Shown here: positions 12,595 through 24,423 of the stretch, in pieces
Numbering within the stretch: the stretch's first letter is position 1
Layout of the letters: every line of letters begins with the position of its first letter
DNA from: Rhabdophis nuchalis
Taxonomy: Eukaryota > Chordata > Lepidosauria > Squamata > Natricidae
Assembly (NCBI GenBank): GCA_039707465.1
Contig: CM077644.1
Span: 78,514,875-78,578,874 of the forward strand
DNA length: 64,000 bases
Direction of reading: 5' to 3'
Program-made: the position numbers and the translations under genes
The notes under the pieces: model-generated
Told to the model about the DNA's origin: nothing
Database searches by the model: none
The model's input: the letters and a program-made list of their open reading frames with translations, nothing else

Positions 12595-14173
12595 ATCTAA
12601 GGTGTAGGCAGGGTCTGCTTTCCAATGCTTCTTCCCTCCCAGCAATTCCAGCCAAGCCAGTCTTAATTCCACCTCTCACTTCAGTTCCAGATTAATCACA
12701 GGCAGGCAGATTCCAAGAACAGCCCCTCTCTCGATCACCTAATCTCTCTGGATCACCATGTCAGATGGTGAATTTATGAATGACCCTCCCTCCTCTGTGG
12801 AATTCGGGTTTTACTGCATTCCAATCTGGCATTCATTTGCAGTGATTTGAAGCCTATGGTCACCTAAGATCTGGTGACGCACATTGAGGGTGAGTACTGT
12901 ACTGAGGTAGAAATTAGGATCAATCTCAATAATTAACTACACCACCCTTGAAAGCAACCACTCCCTAAGGTTCCAACAGCCACAACTCTTCTAGATACTG
13001 TATTTTAGTCTAAATTATATACAAACACTCAAGGGTAACCAAAGAATGGCTGTTAATCAGAACTGCATAGTCTATGAGCCATATAAAATTGCCATGCAAT
13101 CCTTCAATGTATTTATAATTCAAGTTTGAGCATGACTATTGAAGGTAAGAACATAATGCTGGAAGCTAACTAGAGCCTCTAACTGAAAATGCATATTAAA
13201 ACCAAAGAATAATCTCTGGCATTCTTTAGGTGAATCAACATAACCCCTTTGTAGTACCTCCAACTACCATTCAATACATTTCAATTAAACGTAATGGTGT
13301 GAAAGTGGGATAAAACAGGGAAAGATGGATTGCCATCTTGACTTTTAAAACTATCCCCTGATGGATGCTTCTGCTGGCACCAGGGAAAGGTCTGGAAGTC
13401 CTCAAAGCAATGCTCCCAAGCCTTCACTGGAGTGCAGCTGCTTTTCTTTGAATTATTGCAGGGCTGTGAAAAACCGTGCCAGCTTTTATATATCAGGTTT
13501 ACTCGATACAGTGAAGTGATAACTGGAATTATGTGAAAGATTAAAACCAAACAGCTTACTGTCAAACAAATATCAGGGAAACAACCAAACCATATAACTT
13601 CACTGCTGGCTCAGCTTTCAGATGACCTCAGCTTTTAGATTTGTGTGTGCTTCAAAGGTTTTGCGTATGACCCTTACATGGCCAGTCACAGTAAAAGAAG
13701 CAATATATTTTCATGCGATGCAAGATTGCTCTACTGGAGAAAGATCTTAGTTATGAGCAGCAAATGTATTCATATATGTTGCTTACAGCAACAAAGCCAG
13801 CACTCCGCCCCTCCCCGCCAATATTTATAGAGTGAAGGCAGCTCCGATCACGCTTTGCTCACACAAGCACAAAGCCGAAGGCACCAGCCTGAAGATGGCG
13901 AGTGGGACCTCGTTTAAACGTTGCCAAGATACTCTCAATCTTACACGGGAAAAGCCCGAATATGCCAAGACCTGCATACCTGTACCCGTGAAAATCTACG
14001 AAAACAAATATCCTACCTCTATGGGGAGGAAACCTTCCTGTTGACCAGGACCTACGAGAAATTCGAAGTCTGAAGAGTCACCATCTTATATGACCTCACA
14101 TTCCTATGCAACTGCTGAGACAAAAACGTGATTCCCACATGCTTCCAACTAAAATTCCATTCTAAAACCTCAG
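12595..14173. other. No host gene; possible decayed ribozyme-like element at 13850-14050
   Basis: Mostly unassigned. The segment around 13886-13925 contains CCTGAAGATGG, a short CGAG/CTCG hairpin and TTTAAACG, reminiscent of hammerhead-ribozyme-bearing repeats (see findings). The frame at 13281-13565 has no family features. Confidence 0.35.
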
Positions 14174-14174
14174 C

Positions 14175-14256
<82 letters not shown>
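14174..14256. repeat. (CTAT)n microsatellite
   Basis: About 21 near-perfect tetranucleotide copies. It is not attached to an obvious LINE 3' end here. Confidence 0.95.
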
Positions 14257-14258
<2 letters not shown>

Positions 14259-14579
14259 AATCATTTATTTTGTAACTCACAGTTTACAATCTGGCACTTT
14301 CTAGCTTCCCTTCAAGAAGGCTACTTAAGGAACCAACAGTTGTAAATTTGTTGTTAAAAATGTCTGTGTGAAGATTTCTCCCTTAAATGGTACAGACTTT
14401 CCCATAGATGCAGATTGATATCATCATACTATGATGACCTATGCTTGACTAAATATTTAACATGGCGTTAACTTAGGAAAAAGATGATGTTTGTTCCACA
14501 GATTGCACTTAATCAAAATGGGCTGTAAGAGTTTCAGGAGGATATCTAATGTGGTGGTGCAATCCAGGGTTGGGCAAGG

Positions 14580-14752
14580 CAAGAAATTTAAGGGAATAGG
14601 AAAGTTCTTGGATTTTGTATTAACTTATTTATGTTTTTTAGTTTACATGTTTTTTTAAATCTTTTATGATTGTAAGCCACTCAGAGTAATCTGGAGGTAA
14701 GATAAGCTTCCCATAAATTTTCAAATGTTTAAATAAATAAATAATTCATTTT
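14580..14752 (+). mobile_element. L2-group LINE 3' end
   Basis: The phrase tgattgtaagccactcagag with a (aaataaat)n tail (14737-14750) matches the conserved 3' terminus of L2-group LINEs (gtaagccgcc...gagtc...tataaat plus microsatellite tail). No coding part remains. Confidence 0.5.
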
Positions 14753-17170
14753 GTTCTGAAGATGTATGTAGGAAAGGGTTAAAAAAAACCTACATCTTGA
14801 AGGACTTACCAATGCTCAGGATTCAGCTATTGGTACCTGCAATGCGTCGAGAGCTTGGTTGACTTTTCAGAGAGTTGCCCTATTTGGGTGTCAATTATTT
14901 TATTGATAAGAACTTTAGCTGTCCCTCTTTCTTTTGCTTCATGCTGTCTTTTGCTTTCTTCCATTTTGATAAGGTGAGGTCTTTCAAAATAAAAAGGGTA
15001 AGGACATTTGGACATTTCATTTGTCATATATCTTTCCATACATTGATGCTATTCTTTGTGTTGATTTGTTGTCTTATGGTATATTATTTTATAAACAGAT
15101 CAGCAGAAGATTCAAATGATATGATTATATTTTATTAATAATTAATAAAATTGCTGTTTATAACAATACATCTTATAAGGATCAGATGCAGTCAACAACC
15201 TATTTCCAAATGAGTTTGTTCTAACTCAAAATTTCATGTTCTTAAAGCAAAATAATACTTAAATAATACTGTAGAATACAATACAATAAATAATACTGTA
15301 GAAAAACTACTGTTTTTCTGAAATGAAAACTGAACCATAACAATTAGTCATAAATAATATGTACCCAAACATTTTGAGGCTACTGCTCTTAAACTTTAAT
15401 TTACCAACATGTTCCATGGCTTTTCATCAATATTACAACATAACAACTGTAATTGTTTTCGATTTCTAATATGCAGGCTCCATTATTACCCTTAACAAAA
15501 ACGTGAAGCCAAGTGTTTTGTTACTTCATTATTCCAGTTGATGCCATTAAATATTTTTATCATTGATATACAATTATTGCAACTCTATAAGAACACATTT
15601 TCCTTTAGCTTGCCATTTTATATTTTTCTTTGCTCATATGAACATGAGATGCAACATTACTTTTTAAATAAGTGAACTATAAAAAAGAAAGACTATATCA
15701 ACAGAAGAAAAAATATAATTATTACAGTGAATAAAATATCTAAATATATTATAGTAATTCAAATAAATATGGAAAAAGTATTTAACAGGAAAAAGATCCA
15801 TGAAATAATAATAAATAATTATACAAATTATATTGCACAAATTCAGTCCTTAAACTGATCATTAAATCTAGTCCATAGTGCAACAGAATTGTGTTATCTT
15901 CTCAGTTTTGGAATATTAAGGCTTCTAAAAAATAGATAACAAACTCATATCCTAGATTCATTCATTAAAATTAGGAAATCAGGTTTCTTTCCAAATATCT
16001 AAAATAACCCTCTTTGCCATTCTCAAAAAACTTTCCATGAGATGACATATTCCATAGTTTAGGAACACAGTTCGTGTTTCTGAGTTATAATATTTCTGCC
16101 CCATATTGTGTTAACATATGTTCTAACTTGAAATCTAAAGAAGATATTAGCTGGACAAGATTAAGTAATATCAACTCTAATGTCCATTCCCTTTTAAATA
16201 TTCACTGCAGGAGCAAAAAAAAAAAAATGCAAAATAATATTTTCTGATTAATTAAAGGATTGAAAAAAAGCTAATGCCTCTAATGTATTAGGTCACCAGG
16301 AGATGGCAGTACTGACATGCTAGAAACTCTGACATATTCTTTAGCATCTGTTATGGCATTTGAATTGGTGGAAGATTTTAGTATTGTCCATGAAATGAAG
16401 CTTGTGGTCTGCGCGATGAAATTCACCACTGAAAAAAGGTTGTTCATGGAGATGACTGTGTTGATGTGGGCACTGGACATTGCCCGGTGAAAAAGGTAGA
16501 CTTTGAAAAACTGATTTGTGTGATCAAAAATTAAATAGATGACTGAAAGCAACCAAAAAGTTTTGCATGATTTAAGGACAATTGGCAGATCTAGGAAAAA
16601 TTGCTCTTAAACTTGGCACTTCACATGAGTGTACTATATAATCTGATTATTGATGTTCTTCCTATTGGAAGGTTTGTATGAGATGGATTCATAGCATGTT
16701 GACAATTGCCATGTTATAAATCATGAATCACTAAACCAAATTGGTTTTCAGTTATACCTTCCTTTCGTGTAATTGTAATGTGGACAGCTCTTCTAAAAAT
16801 CCAACGTCCAAAACGAACAAATGTACTATGAAAATCATGCAATTAAATTATGATCAAATTAATCTGGGAAAGGTGGATTTATTGTAACAATGTAACAAAA
16901 AGGTTCTTCACACACACACACCCTGGAGATTCTCTGTACATCCTCAAGAGACCTACACCTCAGTTTGTGAAACTCTGTTCTAGAATCTATCCATCTGCTG
17001 TGACCATCCTGGCAATAAATGTGTGTACATCTTCACTGGTGTGAAATTGCAGCAACTGAGGTGAGAATAGAATGTTTTCTGTAATGATCATCAGATTATG
17101 AAACAGTAGAATAGCTTGGCATTGTTGCTTTCTGGAAACAAATTAAAATAAGCTCTTCTGGAGAGGTTTT
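14753..17170. other. No gene seen; long AT-rich repeat-poor stretch
   Basis: Very AT-rich without recognisable transposon ends. Frames at 14827-15138 overlap each other on both strands and the one at 16280-16552 lacks any motif; I treat them as chance. Confidence 0.5.
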
Positions 17171-17366
17171 TTAATTAGTTGAGAGAGTGCTATAGGAATG
17201 TATGTATTGCTTCAATTAGGCTCTTGGATTTAATTTTTGTATTATGTTGTAATCATTATACTATGGATATTTTATGTTGAGGTTTATAATGAGTTTTGTG
17301 CACCACCAAGAGTCACACAGCTATGGTGGTCAAACAATTTAATAAAATAAATCAATAAAGAAAATC
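17171..17366 (+). mobile_element. L2-group LINE 3' end
   Basis: The segment gtgcaccaccaagagtcaca then ggtcaaacaatttaataaaa is the degenerate 3' terminus of an L2-group LINE with an (aataaa)n-like tail. Non-coding. Confidence 0.45.
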
Positions 17367-17846
17367 AATTTCTAAAGCTGCTAAAACTCAAGTGTTTCCC
17401 ACTGTCAGCCCTTCAAGGTAGATCAAAGAAACCAAAACTATGAATGATAGTGATACTTTTATGATAAGGTTACAGTAACAGACTTGCATGTCTGAATGAG
17501 CCTCCCCCACTTCCCTCTATCTTCAAGAGAACAAGAGAAGTCAAGCCTGAGATGTTTTTTCAAACTACAGTTTTGCCTCAGACTAAAATTTCTTCTGTCA
17601 CCCCATTGTCTTGGTTTTAGCTCATCCTCCTGTTCTTCAAGATTACGTTTGCAGTCCATTACACCTGTACAACAACATCAATAATTATAGGAATGTAGGA
17701 TTACTGAAGATTTTGGTATTGTTGAAATGCATGCTACAAACCTAACTAAAGATTCTGTTTTGTATTTGTTTAGCAGAGCCTTGCAAAATTATTTTGTTTC
17801 CCTTTGCAATAGAACAAATGACTATATGCTGGATAATTATCTAGAT

Positions 17847-17968
17847 CAGGGGTCTCCAACCTTTGCAACTTTAAGTCTGAAGGACTTCAGCTCCCAGACT
17901 TTGCTGGCTGGAGAATTCTGGGAGCTGAAGTCCTTCAGACTTAAAGTTGCAAAGGTTGGAGACCCCTG
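17847..17968. mobile_element. Perfect hairpin MITE (hAT-type)
   Basis: The element is a near-complete palindrome: 52-bp arms that are exact reverse complements around an 18-bp centre. Ends are CAGGGGTCTCC / GGAGACCCCTG. It is flanked by a perfect 8-bp duplication atctagat (17839-17846 and 17969-17976). Eight-bp duplications and CAGGGGT ends fit the hAT superfamily. Relatives: 23104, 26285, 45178, 51827. Confidence 0.9.
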
Positions 17969-18172
17969 ATCTAGATCACGTTTTCTCTCTAAATAATCAC
18001 AAGATGAGTCTATGAGTGAAAATGATCAACCTATGAGCTAAAACTTTATTTCCAGTTAGGCTTTTAAACTTTTAATGTTTTTTCTAGCTAGTTTTTCTTT
18101 GCCCCCCCCCCCCCCCCAATTTGAAATCTGTATGATTATTGCTGCAGATTAATATACATTAATGAAATAACA

Positions 18173-18590
18173 TTAGGGGACTGGAGGCTAAAACATATGA
18201 AGAACGGTAGCAGGAACTGGGTATGTCTAGTTTGATGAAGAGAAGGACCAGGGGAAACATGATAGCAGTGTTCCGATATCTCAGAGGGTGCCACAAAGAA
18301 GAGGGAGTCAAACTATTCTCCAAGGCACCTGGGGGCAGGACAAGAAGCAAATGGGTGGAAACTAATCAAGGAGAGAAGCAACTTAGAACTAAGGAGAAAT
18401 TTCCTAACAGTGAGAACAATTAACCTCTGGAACAGCTTGCCTCCAGAAGTTGTGAATTCCCCAACCCTGGAAGTCTTTAAGAAGATGTTAGATAGCCATT
18501 TGTCTGAAATGGTATAAGGTTCCTGCCCACGCAGGGGGTTGGACTAGAAGACCTACAAGGTCCCTTCCAACTCTGCTATTGTATTGTATA
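18173..18590 (+). mobile_element. CR1 LINE, 5'-truncated 3' end
   Basis: It is nearly identical to the end of the CR1 at 63767-64000 (ggactggag, catatgaagaacgg, ccgatatctcagagggtgcc) and continues to the CR1 terminus ggttggactagaagaccta and tcccttccaactctgctatt, with a (gtatt)n tail. It shows what the 3' end of the window-edge CR1 should look like. The ORF2 C-terminal frame is broken by small indels. Confidence 0.9.
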
Positions 18591-18744
18591 ACATCTAATG
18601 TTACATTAGGTTTTCTAATAATAGTCTGCAGGTCCAAATTACTTACAATCATTTGATTTAGAAGGAATCGTTTTCTCATCTCTTCAAAAGGATGAAAAGA
18701 GTTTTTAGCTCAACAAACCAAAATAATCCATAGATCTTTCAAAT

Positions 18745-18860
18745 ATCTCATTAGATTTTTATTTATTTATTTTATTTTTATTTTATTAAATTTATATCCC
18801 GCCCTTCTCCTACAAAAGGACAGGAAATTAAAAGTCAATACAAATATACAAATACACCAT
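18745..18860 (-). mobile_element. L2-type LINE 3' end, antisense
   Basis: (TTTA)n followed by aaatttatatcccgcccttc matches the antisense 3' terminus of the L2 copy at 26539. Only the end remains. Confidence 0.6.
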
Positions 18861-18885
18861 TTACTAAAACCCTTTAGTAAGATTT

Positions 18886-19345
18886 ATTTATTTATTTATT
18901 TATTTTGTCAAACATGTATGAGATAACAGGTGTAAGTATAAACATGGACATGAACACAGGAAATGGGGACAAATAAATGGGGACAACAGGACAGGGACGG
19001 TAGGCAGGCTGATGCGAGGCACACTGGTGCGCTTATGCACACTCCCTTACAGACCTTTTAGGAAAGGGGTGAGGTCCATGCTAGAAAGTTTAAGGTTAAA
19101 GTTATAGGGGTTTGAGGATGTAACAACAGAGTCGGGTGGTGTATTCCAGGCACTGACCACTCTGTTGTTGAACTCATATTTCCTGTAATCAAGTTTGGAG
19201 TGATTTACCTTGAGTTTGTATCTATTGCTTGCCCATGTATTATTGTGGTTAAAGCTGACGTAGTCATTGACAGGTAGGCTGTTGTAACAGACAATTTTGT
19301 GTACTTCGCTTAGGTCAGACCTTAATCGGTGTAGTTATTTAGGAA
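18886..19345 (-). mobile_element. LINE 3' end, clade unresolved, antisense
   Basis: On the minus strand it encodes a decayed ORF2 C-terminus (blocks like NNRVVSAWN, DSVVTSSNP, NLKLSS), then a 3' UTR ending at (aaat)n at 18886-18903. A close relative is at 55276-55733. The C-terminal style resembles R4/Dong or CR1-like LINEs, but I cannot choose between them. Confidence 0.6.
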
Positions 19346-19799
19346 CCTTTTCCAAACATTGCCACCAATGAATGATAATTTACTTAAAAGAATACTATAG
19401 AATTTTTGTCTTGCTGTCACTGGAAGGAATGTTGATTTGAAATTCTCAAAGTAATGTGAGATCAATCTAAAATGCTTTGGGAACTTCCAAACATCCCATG
19501 CCCTTAAGTAAAATTTCTCCTAGCTGGTTATCTCTTGAAGCCTCTTATTTCTCTCAGTTCTTGGCAGATACTGGAATGTGAAAGACTATAGTAAATAAAT
19601 CATGTTACAATTGTGGTTTTTGTTTTGCTTTCCTTATTACGTAACAAGAGATTGAAAAGGATTGTGCATTCTGATCCATCTAGCACTTTCCCTTAGGATT
19701 TGTTAATATTTTGAATATTTGCTTAAACAAATTAGTTCTTTCAAATAATTTCAATATGGATGTGTCTTGGAGTGATAGACATGCTTTATTACAAGGGTC

Positions 19800-19873
19800 T
19801 GCAGTATGGCTGGCTGGGGAATTCTGGGAGTTCAAGTTCTTAAGCCTTAAAGTTGCCAAAGTTGGACATGCCT
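19800..19873. mobile_element. Half of a palindromic hAT-type MITE
   Basis: ggctggggaattctgggagt ... ccttaaagttgccaaagttgg matches the right half of the MITE at 23104-23238. The left half is missing. Confidence 0.6.
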
Positions 19874-20312
19874 GGTTTATTCGGTATATAAATCCATACT
19901 GGTAGAATGAAGAAATCATTCTAATTGTTCTTAAACCAGGCTGCGGAGCTAAGGCATGGTCAGTTTGAATAAACTCCTTATTGAAAGGCAACATTGATAG
20001 TAGTACAGTTACATTTATTCATTGAAACAAATCCAAAATTAGTTATTCTATTCAGAAGTCTACAAATGCTTGCCTTCTATCAATCCTTTTTTTTTTTTTG
20101 TTTTAAAAGAATTTATTGGTTTTTACAAAATAATATTGGGAAAGGGGTATAGGAAAAAACGTTACATTTTAGTAGCTTCATGCCGGATGCCGGCGGTCCC
20201 CCCCCAAACTTCATCATAGTACAGGTTTTAGTAAAAAAAAGACAAGCACAATAACAAAAATTGCATATTTTCTATGTTCATTCTTCTTGTTTTTCCTTAC
20301 CATCAATCATCA

Positions 20313-21387
20313 ATCAATCAATCAATCAATTTAATATTTGTAAACCGCTCCCTCTCCCCATAGGGACTCGGGGCGGTGCACAGGAAGAATAAAAAACAAT
20401 AAATATATACAAACATTTCTTTAAAAAACAAATTAAACCTAAACCTGTGCTAAAATTCCCCATTAAAACTAAGCTATACTAAAAAACTTCCCAATAAAAC
20501 CCCAGAGACAGAGAGATTATCCTAGGCCGGCCAGACAGAAAAAATGTATTTTTAATTTAAGACGGAAGGAGCGGAGGTCCGTGGTCGTCCTAATGTCGGG
20601 GGGAAGGTCATTCCAGAGGGCCGGGCCCGCCACAGAGAGAGCCCTTCCCCTGGGTGTCGCCCGCTGACAAAGTCTAGTGGACGGCACCCGGAGAAGTCCC
20701 TCTCTGTGGGAGCGAATCGGCCGTGAGGATGTATGAGGCAGGATCTGATCCCGCAGATAGCTAGGTCCCGAGCCATGGAGCGCTTTAAAGATGATAATTA
20801 ACACCTTGAAGCGCACCCGGAAGATGACAGGTAGCCAGTGCAGCTCGCGCAAGAGCGGTGTTACATGGGTAAACCTAGCGGTTCCCATAATTGCTCGCGC
20901 GGCTGCGTTCTGGACTAGCTGAAGTCTCCGGGTGCACCTCAAGGGGAGCCCCATGTAGAGAGAGTTACAATAGTCCAGTCGGGATGTCACGAGCGCATGA
21001 GTGATTGTGCGAAGGGCGTCCCGATCCAATAGGGGGCGCAATTGGCGAACCAGGCGAACCTGGTAAAACGCCCTCCTGGCCACGGCTGTCACTTGATCTT
21101 CCATGGACAGCCGGGCATCCAGGAGGACACCCAAATTGCGCGCCCCATCCACAGGGGCAAGATGTTCGCCCCCTATTGCCAGCGATGGAGTGAGCTGGTT
21201 GAATCGGGCAGCCGGAAACCACAGCCACTCGGTCTTGGTCGGGTTGAGCCCGAGTCCGTTACTTCCCATCCAGATCCGCACGTAGGCTTTCTCCTAAAAT
21301 CTACCATCATTTCTACAGTTTTGAATGTGTTCAGTTCCAGATTGTTCTGGTTGCACCAAAAGGCTAGTTCAATCAATCAATCAATCA
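20313..21387 (-). mobile_element. 5'-truncated L2 LINE joined to a fragment of another LINE
   Basis: On the minus strand the first about 95 bp (21387-21292) encode ELAFWCNQNNLELNT and EMMVDFRRKP, a reverse-transcriptase block of Rex1-like style. At about 21290 it joins L2 sequence (VRIWMGSNG...), which continues to the L2 3' terminus (agggagcggtttacaaat) and a (ATTG)n tail at about 20313-20333. Both parts are in the same orientation and lie inside copy B. (ATTG)n-type sequence is present at both outer edges, so the duplication cannot be read cleanly. Confidence 0.7.
20517..21287 (-). pseudogene. L2-type ORF2, C-terminal fragment
   Basis: About 255 codons of continuous L2 ORF2 sequence: the late reverse-transcriptase part (LNPTKTEWLWFPA) and the conserved C-terminal region with LDYCNSLYMGLP, LQLVQNAAARAI, LRELHWLPV, FKALHGSGPSYL and FSVAGPALWNDLPPDIR, ending near LKIHFF. 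In the intact protein this follows the YADD palm motif and the thumb. The catalytic YADD and the endonuclease are missing, so it cannot drive retrotransposition. The frame opens with GTG, which reflects truncation and not a start codon. Few inactivating changes suggest a fairly young copy. Confidence 0.85.
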
Positions 21388-21419
21388 TGACAACATTCAA
21401 ATAAATTTTTTAAATAGTA

Positions 21420-21914
21420 TCATTTTTGAGACCTAAGTCTTTTTGCTATTGATTCTTTCCCCCCGTCATCAGGAGGGGCCGCCACCCTCACTGTTCCTCC
21501 TTCATCGTCCCCTAGGAATATGGAGTATTTTTGAGAAAAAGCATTTGCCTCTTCTAAAGTTTTAATTCTAATTCTGCTCCCTTCCCAGAAAACCAACATC
21601 CCTTCTGGTAACAACCATTTGAACCAGATCCCTTTTTAAAATAGTTTCTTAGATAGGAAGGAATAATTTCTTCTCATGTCTCTAATTTTCTTTGGGATTT
21701 GCTTCAAAATGATTATCTTGTTGTCTTGGTATTTCAAAGGCTCTCCCCGTTGGGCTCTCAGAATCTCCTCCATCGTGGACTTCCTTAAAATTTTTACATG
21801 GTCTTCTCTTGGAACATTATGTGTCCTTGCATATGCCAAATTGATTCTATATACCAGATCAATATCCCATCCAATTTGTTCTTTATTTTTTTGAAGATAA
21901 TCTGCTAATATTGT
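21420..21914 (-). pseudogene. L1-type ORF1 remnant, RRM and C-terminal domain
   Basis: Two adjacent minus-strand frames join into one ORF1 with a single break near 21630. The first carries WDIDLVYRINLAYA, PREDHVKIL and ILKQIPKKIRDMRRNYSFLSKKLF. The second carries PEGMLVFWEGSRIRIKT and ends in AKRLRSQK, matching the end of the intact ORF1 at 49981. It lacks the coiled coil because of 5' truncation. In L1 this region binds the element's own RNA. The sequence after the stop is 3' UTR, with no ORF2. Confidence 0.85.
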
Positions 21915-22539
21915 TATCAATCCTTAAGGGAAAGGATATCATGTTTTGTTCATTCTCTTTCTTCACATTTTCTAGTTAGAATGCTATATTGAGATCAGGA
22001 AATCAGAATAGTATTCCAAAGGTGTCTATACAATAAATTTATTTCAAAAGATGTCAGTAAAATAATGCATCCAAAAATGGCCTTGCTCGCTAGGCTGTTT
22101 AGATAAATATTATACATCCGTTTTATTGATTATCACTAAGATTAAATGCTGTGTTCCAGGTAAAAAAATTGTACTCATCTTCATAATGATATAATTTTTT
22201 TTCTATTGTCATGATGACATTTTATTGTTTTTTTCATAGTAGCTCCAGTTGTTTGCATTACTGTCTGCAGCTTTTTTCCTACCCTGTGTATTAAGTTTTG
22301 CTTGTGAATACTATGGATTTACAGACAAGAATGATCATTTTCTGGATATTCCAGATTATTTTGACATTGGAATATGTTGATGGCAACAATCTGAGATGCT
22401 TTTCTTTTAAAAAAATGAATGCTCTGGGTAACACTGAAATATTCTGGAAAAGGACCAGGCTGTTTTGCTCGCAAATGGTCAATGTATTCTTGCATCATTC
22501 ACATCCTTTACAATGTAGATTAAAAAACGAATGTAATGC

Positions 22540-23025
22540 ACCTGCACCTAATAGAAACCCTACCCCCAAAATAAGTCCTAGTTAAGCCCTGCCCACTGTT
22601 TGGTTGGACGAGTTGGGGAGAGGCGCAGGTGTAAAAATCAAGCCAGGGCAGGGCTGGGGGTGGGTGGAGCTGCCCCATGCACCCCACATCTCCTTACATT
22701 AGGACTACTGCAGCCAGGGCTCCCATGCCCTGATACCTATTCCACTGCTGCTTCTCACAGCAGAACGCCACGAGGCGTGTTGCGCTGGTGCTGCTACTTG
22801 CAGCAGGATGCCAGGAGACGTGGCACGCCAATGCTGACACTCACGTATGCAATGGCACAGTGTACCACCCAGCCACCTGCTGCTCGTGGTGGCACTGGTG
22901 TGGGAGGCATGGCTGCAGTGTTCCTAAGGTAAGCAGGTAAGACATCTCCCGAAAATAAGACATGGTGCCTATTTGGGGGGGCGAAAAGAAAATAAGACTG
23001 GGTCTTATTTTCAGGGAAACATGGT
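22540..23025. mobile_element. Probable non-autonomous DNA transposon (AAATAAGAC type)
   Basis: Ends carry related inverted motifs: cccccaaaataagtccta on the left and gggtcttattttcaggg on the right, with aaaataagac repeated internally. The interior is GC-rich. A short relative motif occurs near 37775-37830. The frame at 22600-22932 comes from this interior and has no protein features. Confidence 0.45.
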
Positions 23026-23103
23026 CGGTACATCATACTTGATTCCCAGAATCTGCCTATATGCCTGCTTTATATAACTATGCCACATTCTTTGACTCTA
23101 ATC

Positions 23104-23238
23104 CAGGGGTGTTCAAACTTGGGAACTTTAAGACTTGTGGATTTCAACTCCCAAAATTCCCCAGCCAGCTATGCTGGCTGGGGGATTCTGGGAGTTGAAG
23201 TCCACAAGTCTTAAGGTTCCCAAGTTTGGACACCCCTG
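23104..23238. mobile_element. Palindromic hAT-type MITE
   Basis: Ends CAGGGGTGTTCAAACTTGG / CCAAGTTTGGACACCCCTG; the arms form a nearly complete hairpin meeting at ccagccag/ctggctgg. It is flanked by a perfect octamer duplication ctctaatc (23096-23103 and 23239-23246). Same family as 17847, 26285 and 51827. Confidence 0.9.
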
Positions 23239-23246
23239 CTCTAATC

Positions 23247-24423
23247 CTTTTCCTAGATGTGCTGTTGACTACCTGTAGCTTGTTGACATAAGAATTTGTG
23301 GCAGTTGTAGCATAAACCCTGAACCCTGCTGTTCTATTTACAGAGTTAAATTTCAATGTATGATGTTCTGTGATGGTGATTGTTTTTCAAATACCTAGGA
23401 GAAATTTGAATGCAAAGTTTGGTTCCCCCACCCCATTTTTTATTTCAAAACTCCTGGTTTTCATAACAATCCAAGGATAATGTCAGTGTGTTAGGATGAA
23501 AATGAGATCCATATGGAGGAAACAATGCATCTTCAACCATCACAACCCAATCAATTCCTACTGTTGCTAAATCATAAGTAATCAGAAACCATAATACTTC
23601 AGTAACCTTTTTGCAAACCTAGAAAAATCAAAGAGTTAGAAATGAAAAGACCGAACACAGTTGCTGATGACAACCGCTGTTAATAAATAAGAATACAAAA
23701 TAAGAACAGCAATAACCATCCAGATGAAAGAAATATGATTCAATGGCACATGCAAAGAGCAAACAGAATCAACTAATGAGGTCTTAGTAAGATCTACAAG
23801 CAAAGGATAATAGCTTCCTCAGAAATAATTATAACTCCTGCATAAGAAGGAGAATAAGACTGGAAATTACATAGAACAGAGGGCCTTGCCTTCTTAATGT
23901 CTTCCAACATTCTACTACAAAGCAGGGACTCTGAAAAGCCACAGCTCTGAGCTGTTTGATTGGTTCATTGTCCCCATATGATCAAACAGATGGTTTGTAC
24001 AGGAAAATATAGGCACTATGGTGACAGATCTGGCATGGTGAAGAGCTTTGAGCATAGAGGGTGCAGAACATGTATGGGTTGTAATGTGATGATGAAGCTG
24101 GTAGGAAATATCTACCTCTATCTCCTTTTTCTGAAAGTTTGAAAAACTTATAGGACCAGCTTACAAACACAAAAGAAAGGTGAATCAACTTGATCCCTTC
24201 CTTCCTTGACCTGTGAAGTTAGTAGAATTGGACTGAAGAGTATTTTGGTGGACACGGCCCACACGTAGTCTTTTAATGGATTTTGCTCTCCGAAAGAATG
24301 ACACAGGTTAATTTGAATTAATTCATATAAAATAATTATTTTTAACTAATTATCTGTGTTAATGTGGTTATTGTATATGTTCTTAATAATGTTCTCTTTT
24401 AATAACATTTTTATGGGAATGGC
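23247..24423. other. No gene seen
   Basis: AT-rich. The opposed frames at 23960-24142 and 23982-24188 cover the same bases and neither shows a motif. Confidence 0.5.

Larger units (their letters stand above)
20089..21914 (-). mobile_element. ORF1-only L1-like (HAL1-like) element, copy B, interrupted
   Basis: The insertion is flanked by an 11-bp perfect duplication, tatcaatcctt (20078-20088 and 21915-21925). On the minus strand: truncated ORF1 (21914-21420), then a 3' UTR, then poly(A) at 20089-20100. The 3' UTR is split by an L2 insertion (20313-21387). No ORF2 remains or appears ever to have been present: ORF1 sequence abuts 3' UTR sequence on the far side of the L2. Confidence 0.8.

Noticed and set aside
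12270..12695. 134-codon frame and its shadows with His/Cys/Gly repeats
   Set aside because: Inside a GT/CA-rich hAT element; the repeats come from alternating purine-pyrimidine sequence.
18103..18118. C homopolymer as a regulatory site
   Set aside because: A simple run; no supporting structure around it.
22600..22932. 110-codon frame as a small gene
   Set aside because: Sits inside a probable DNA transposon, is GC-driven and has no recognisable domain.
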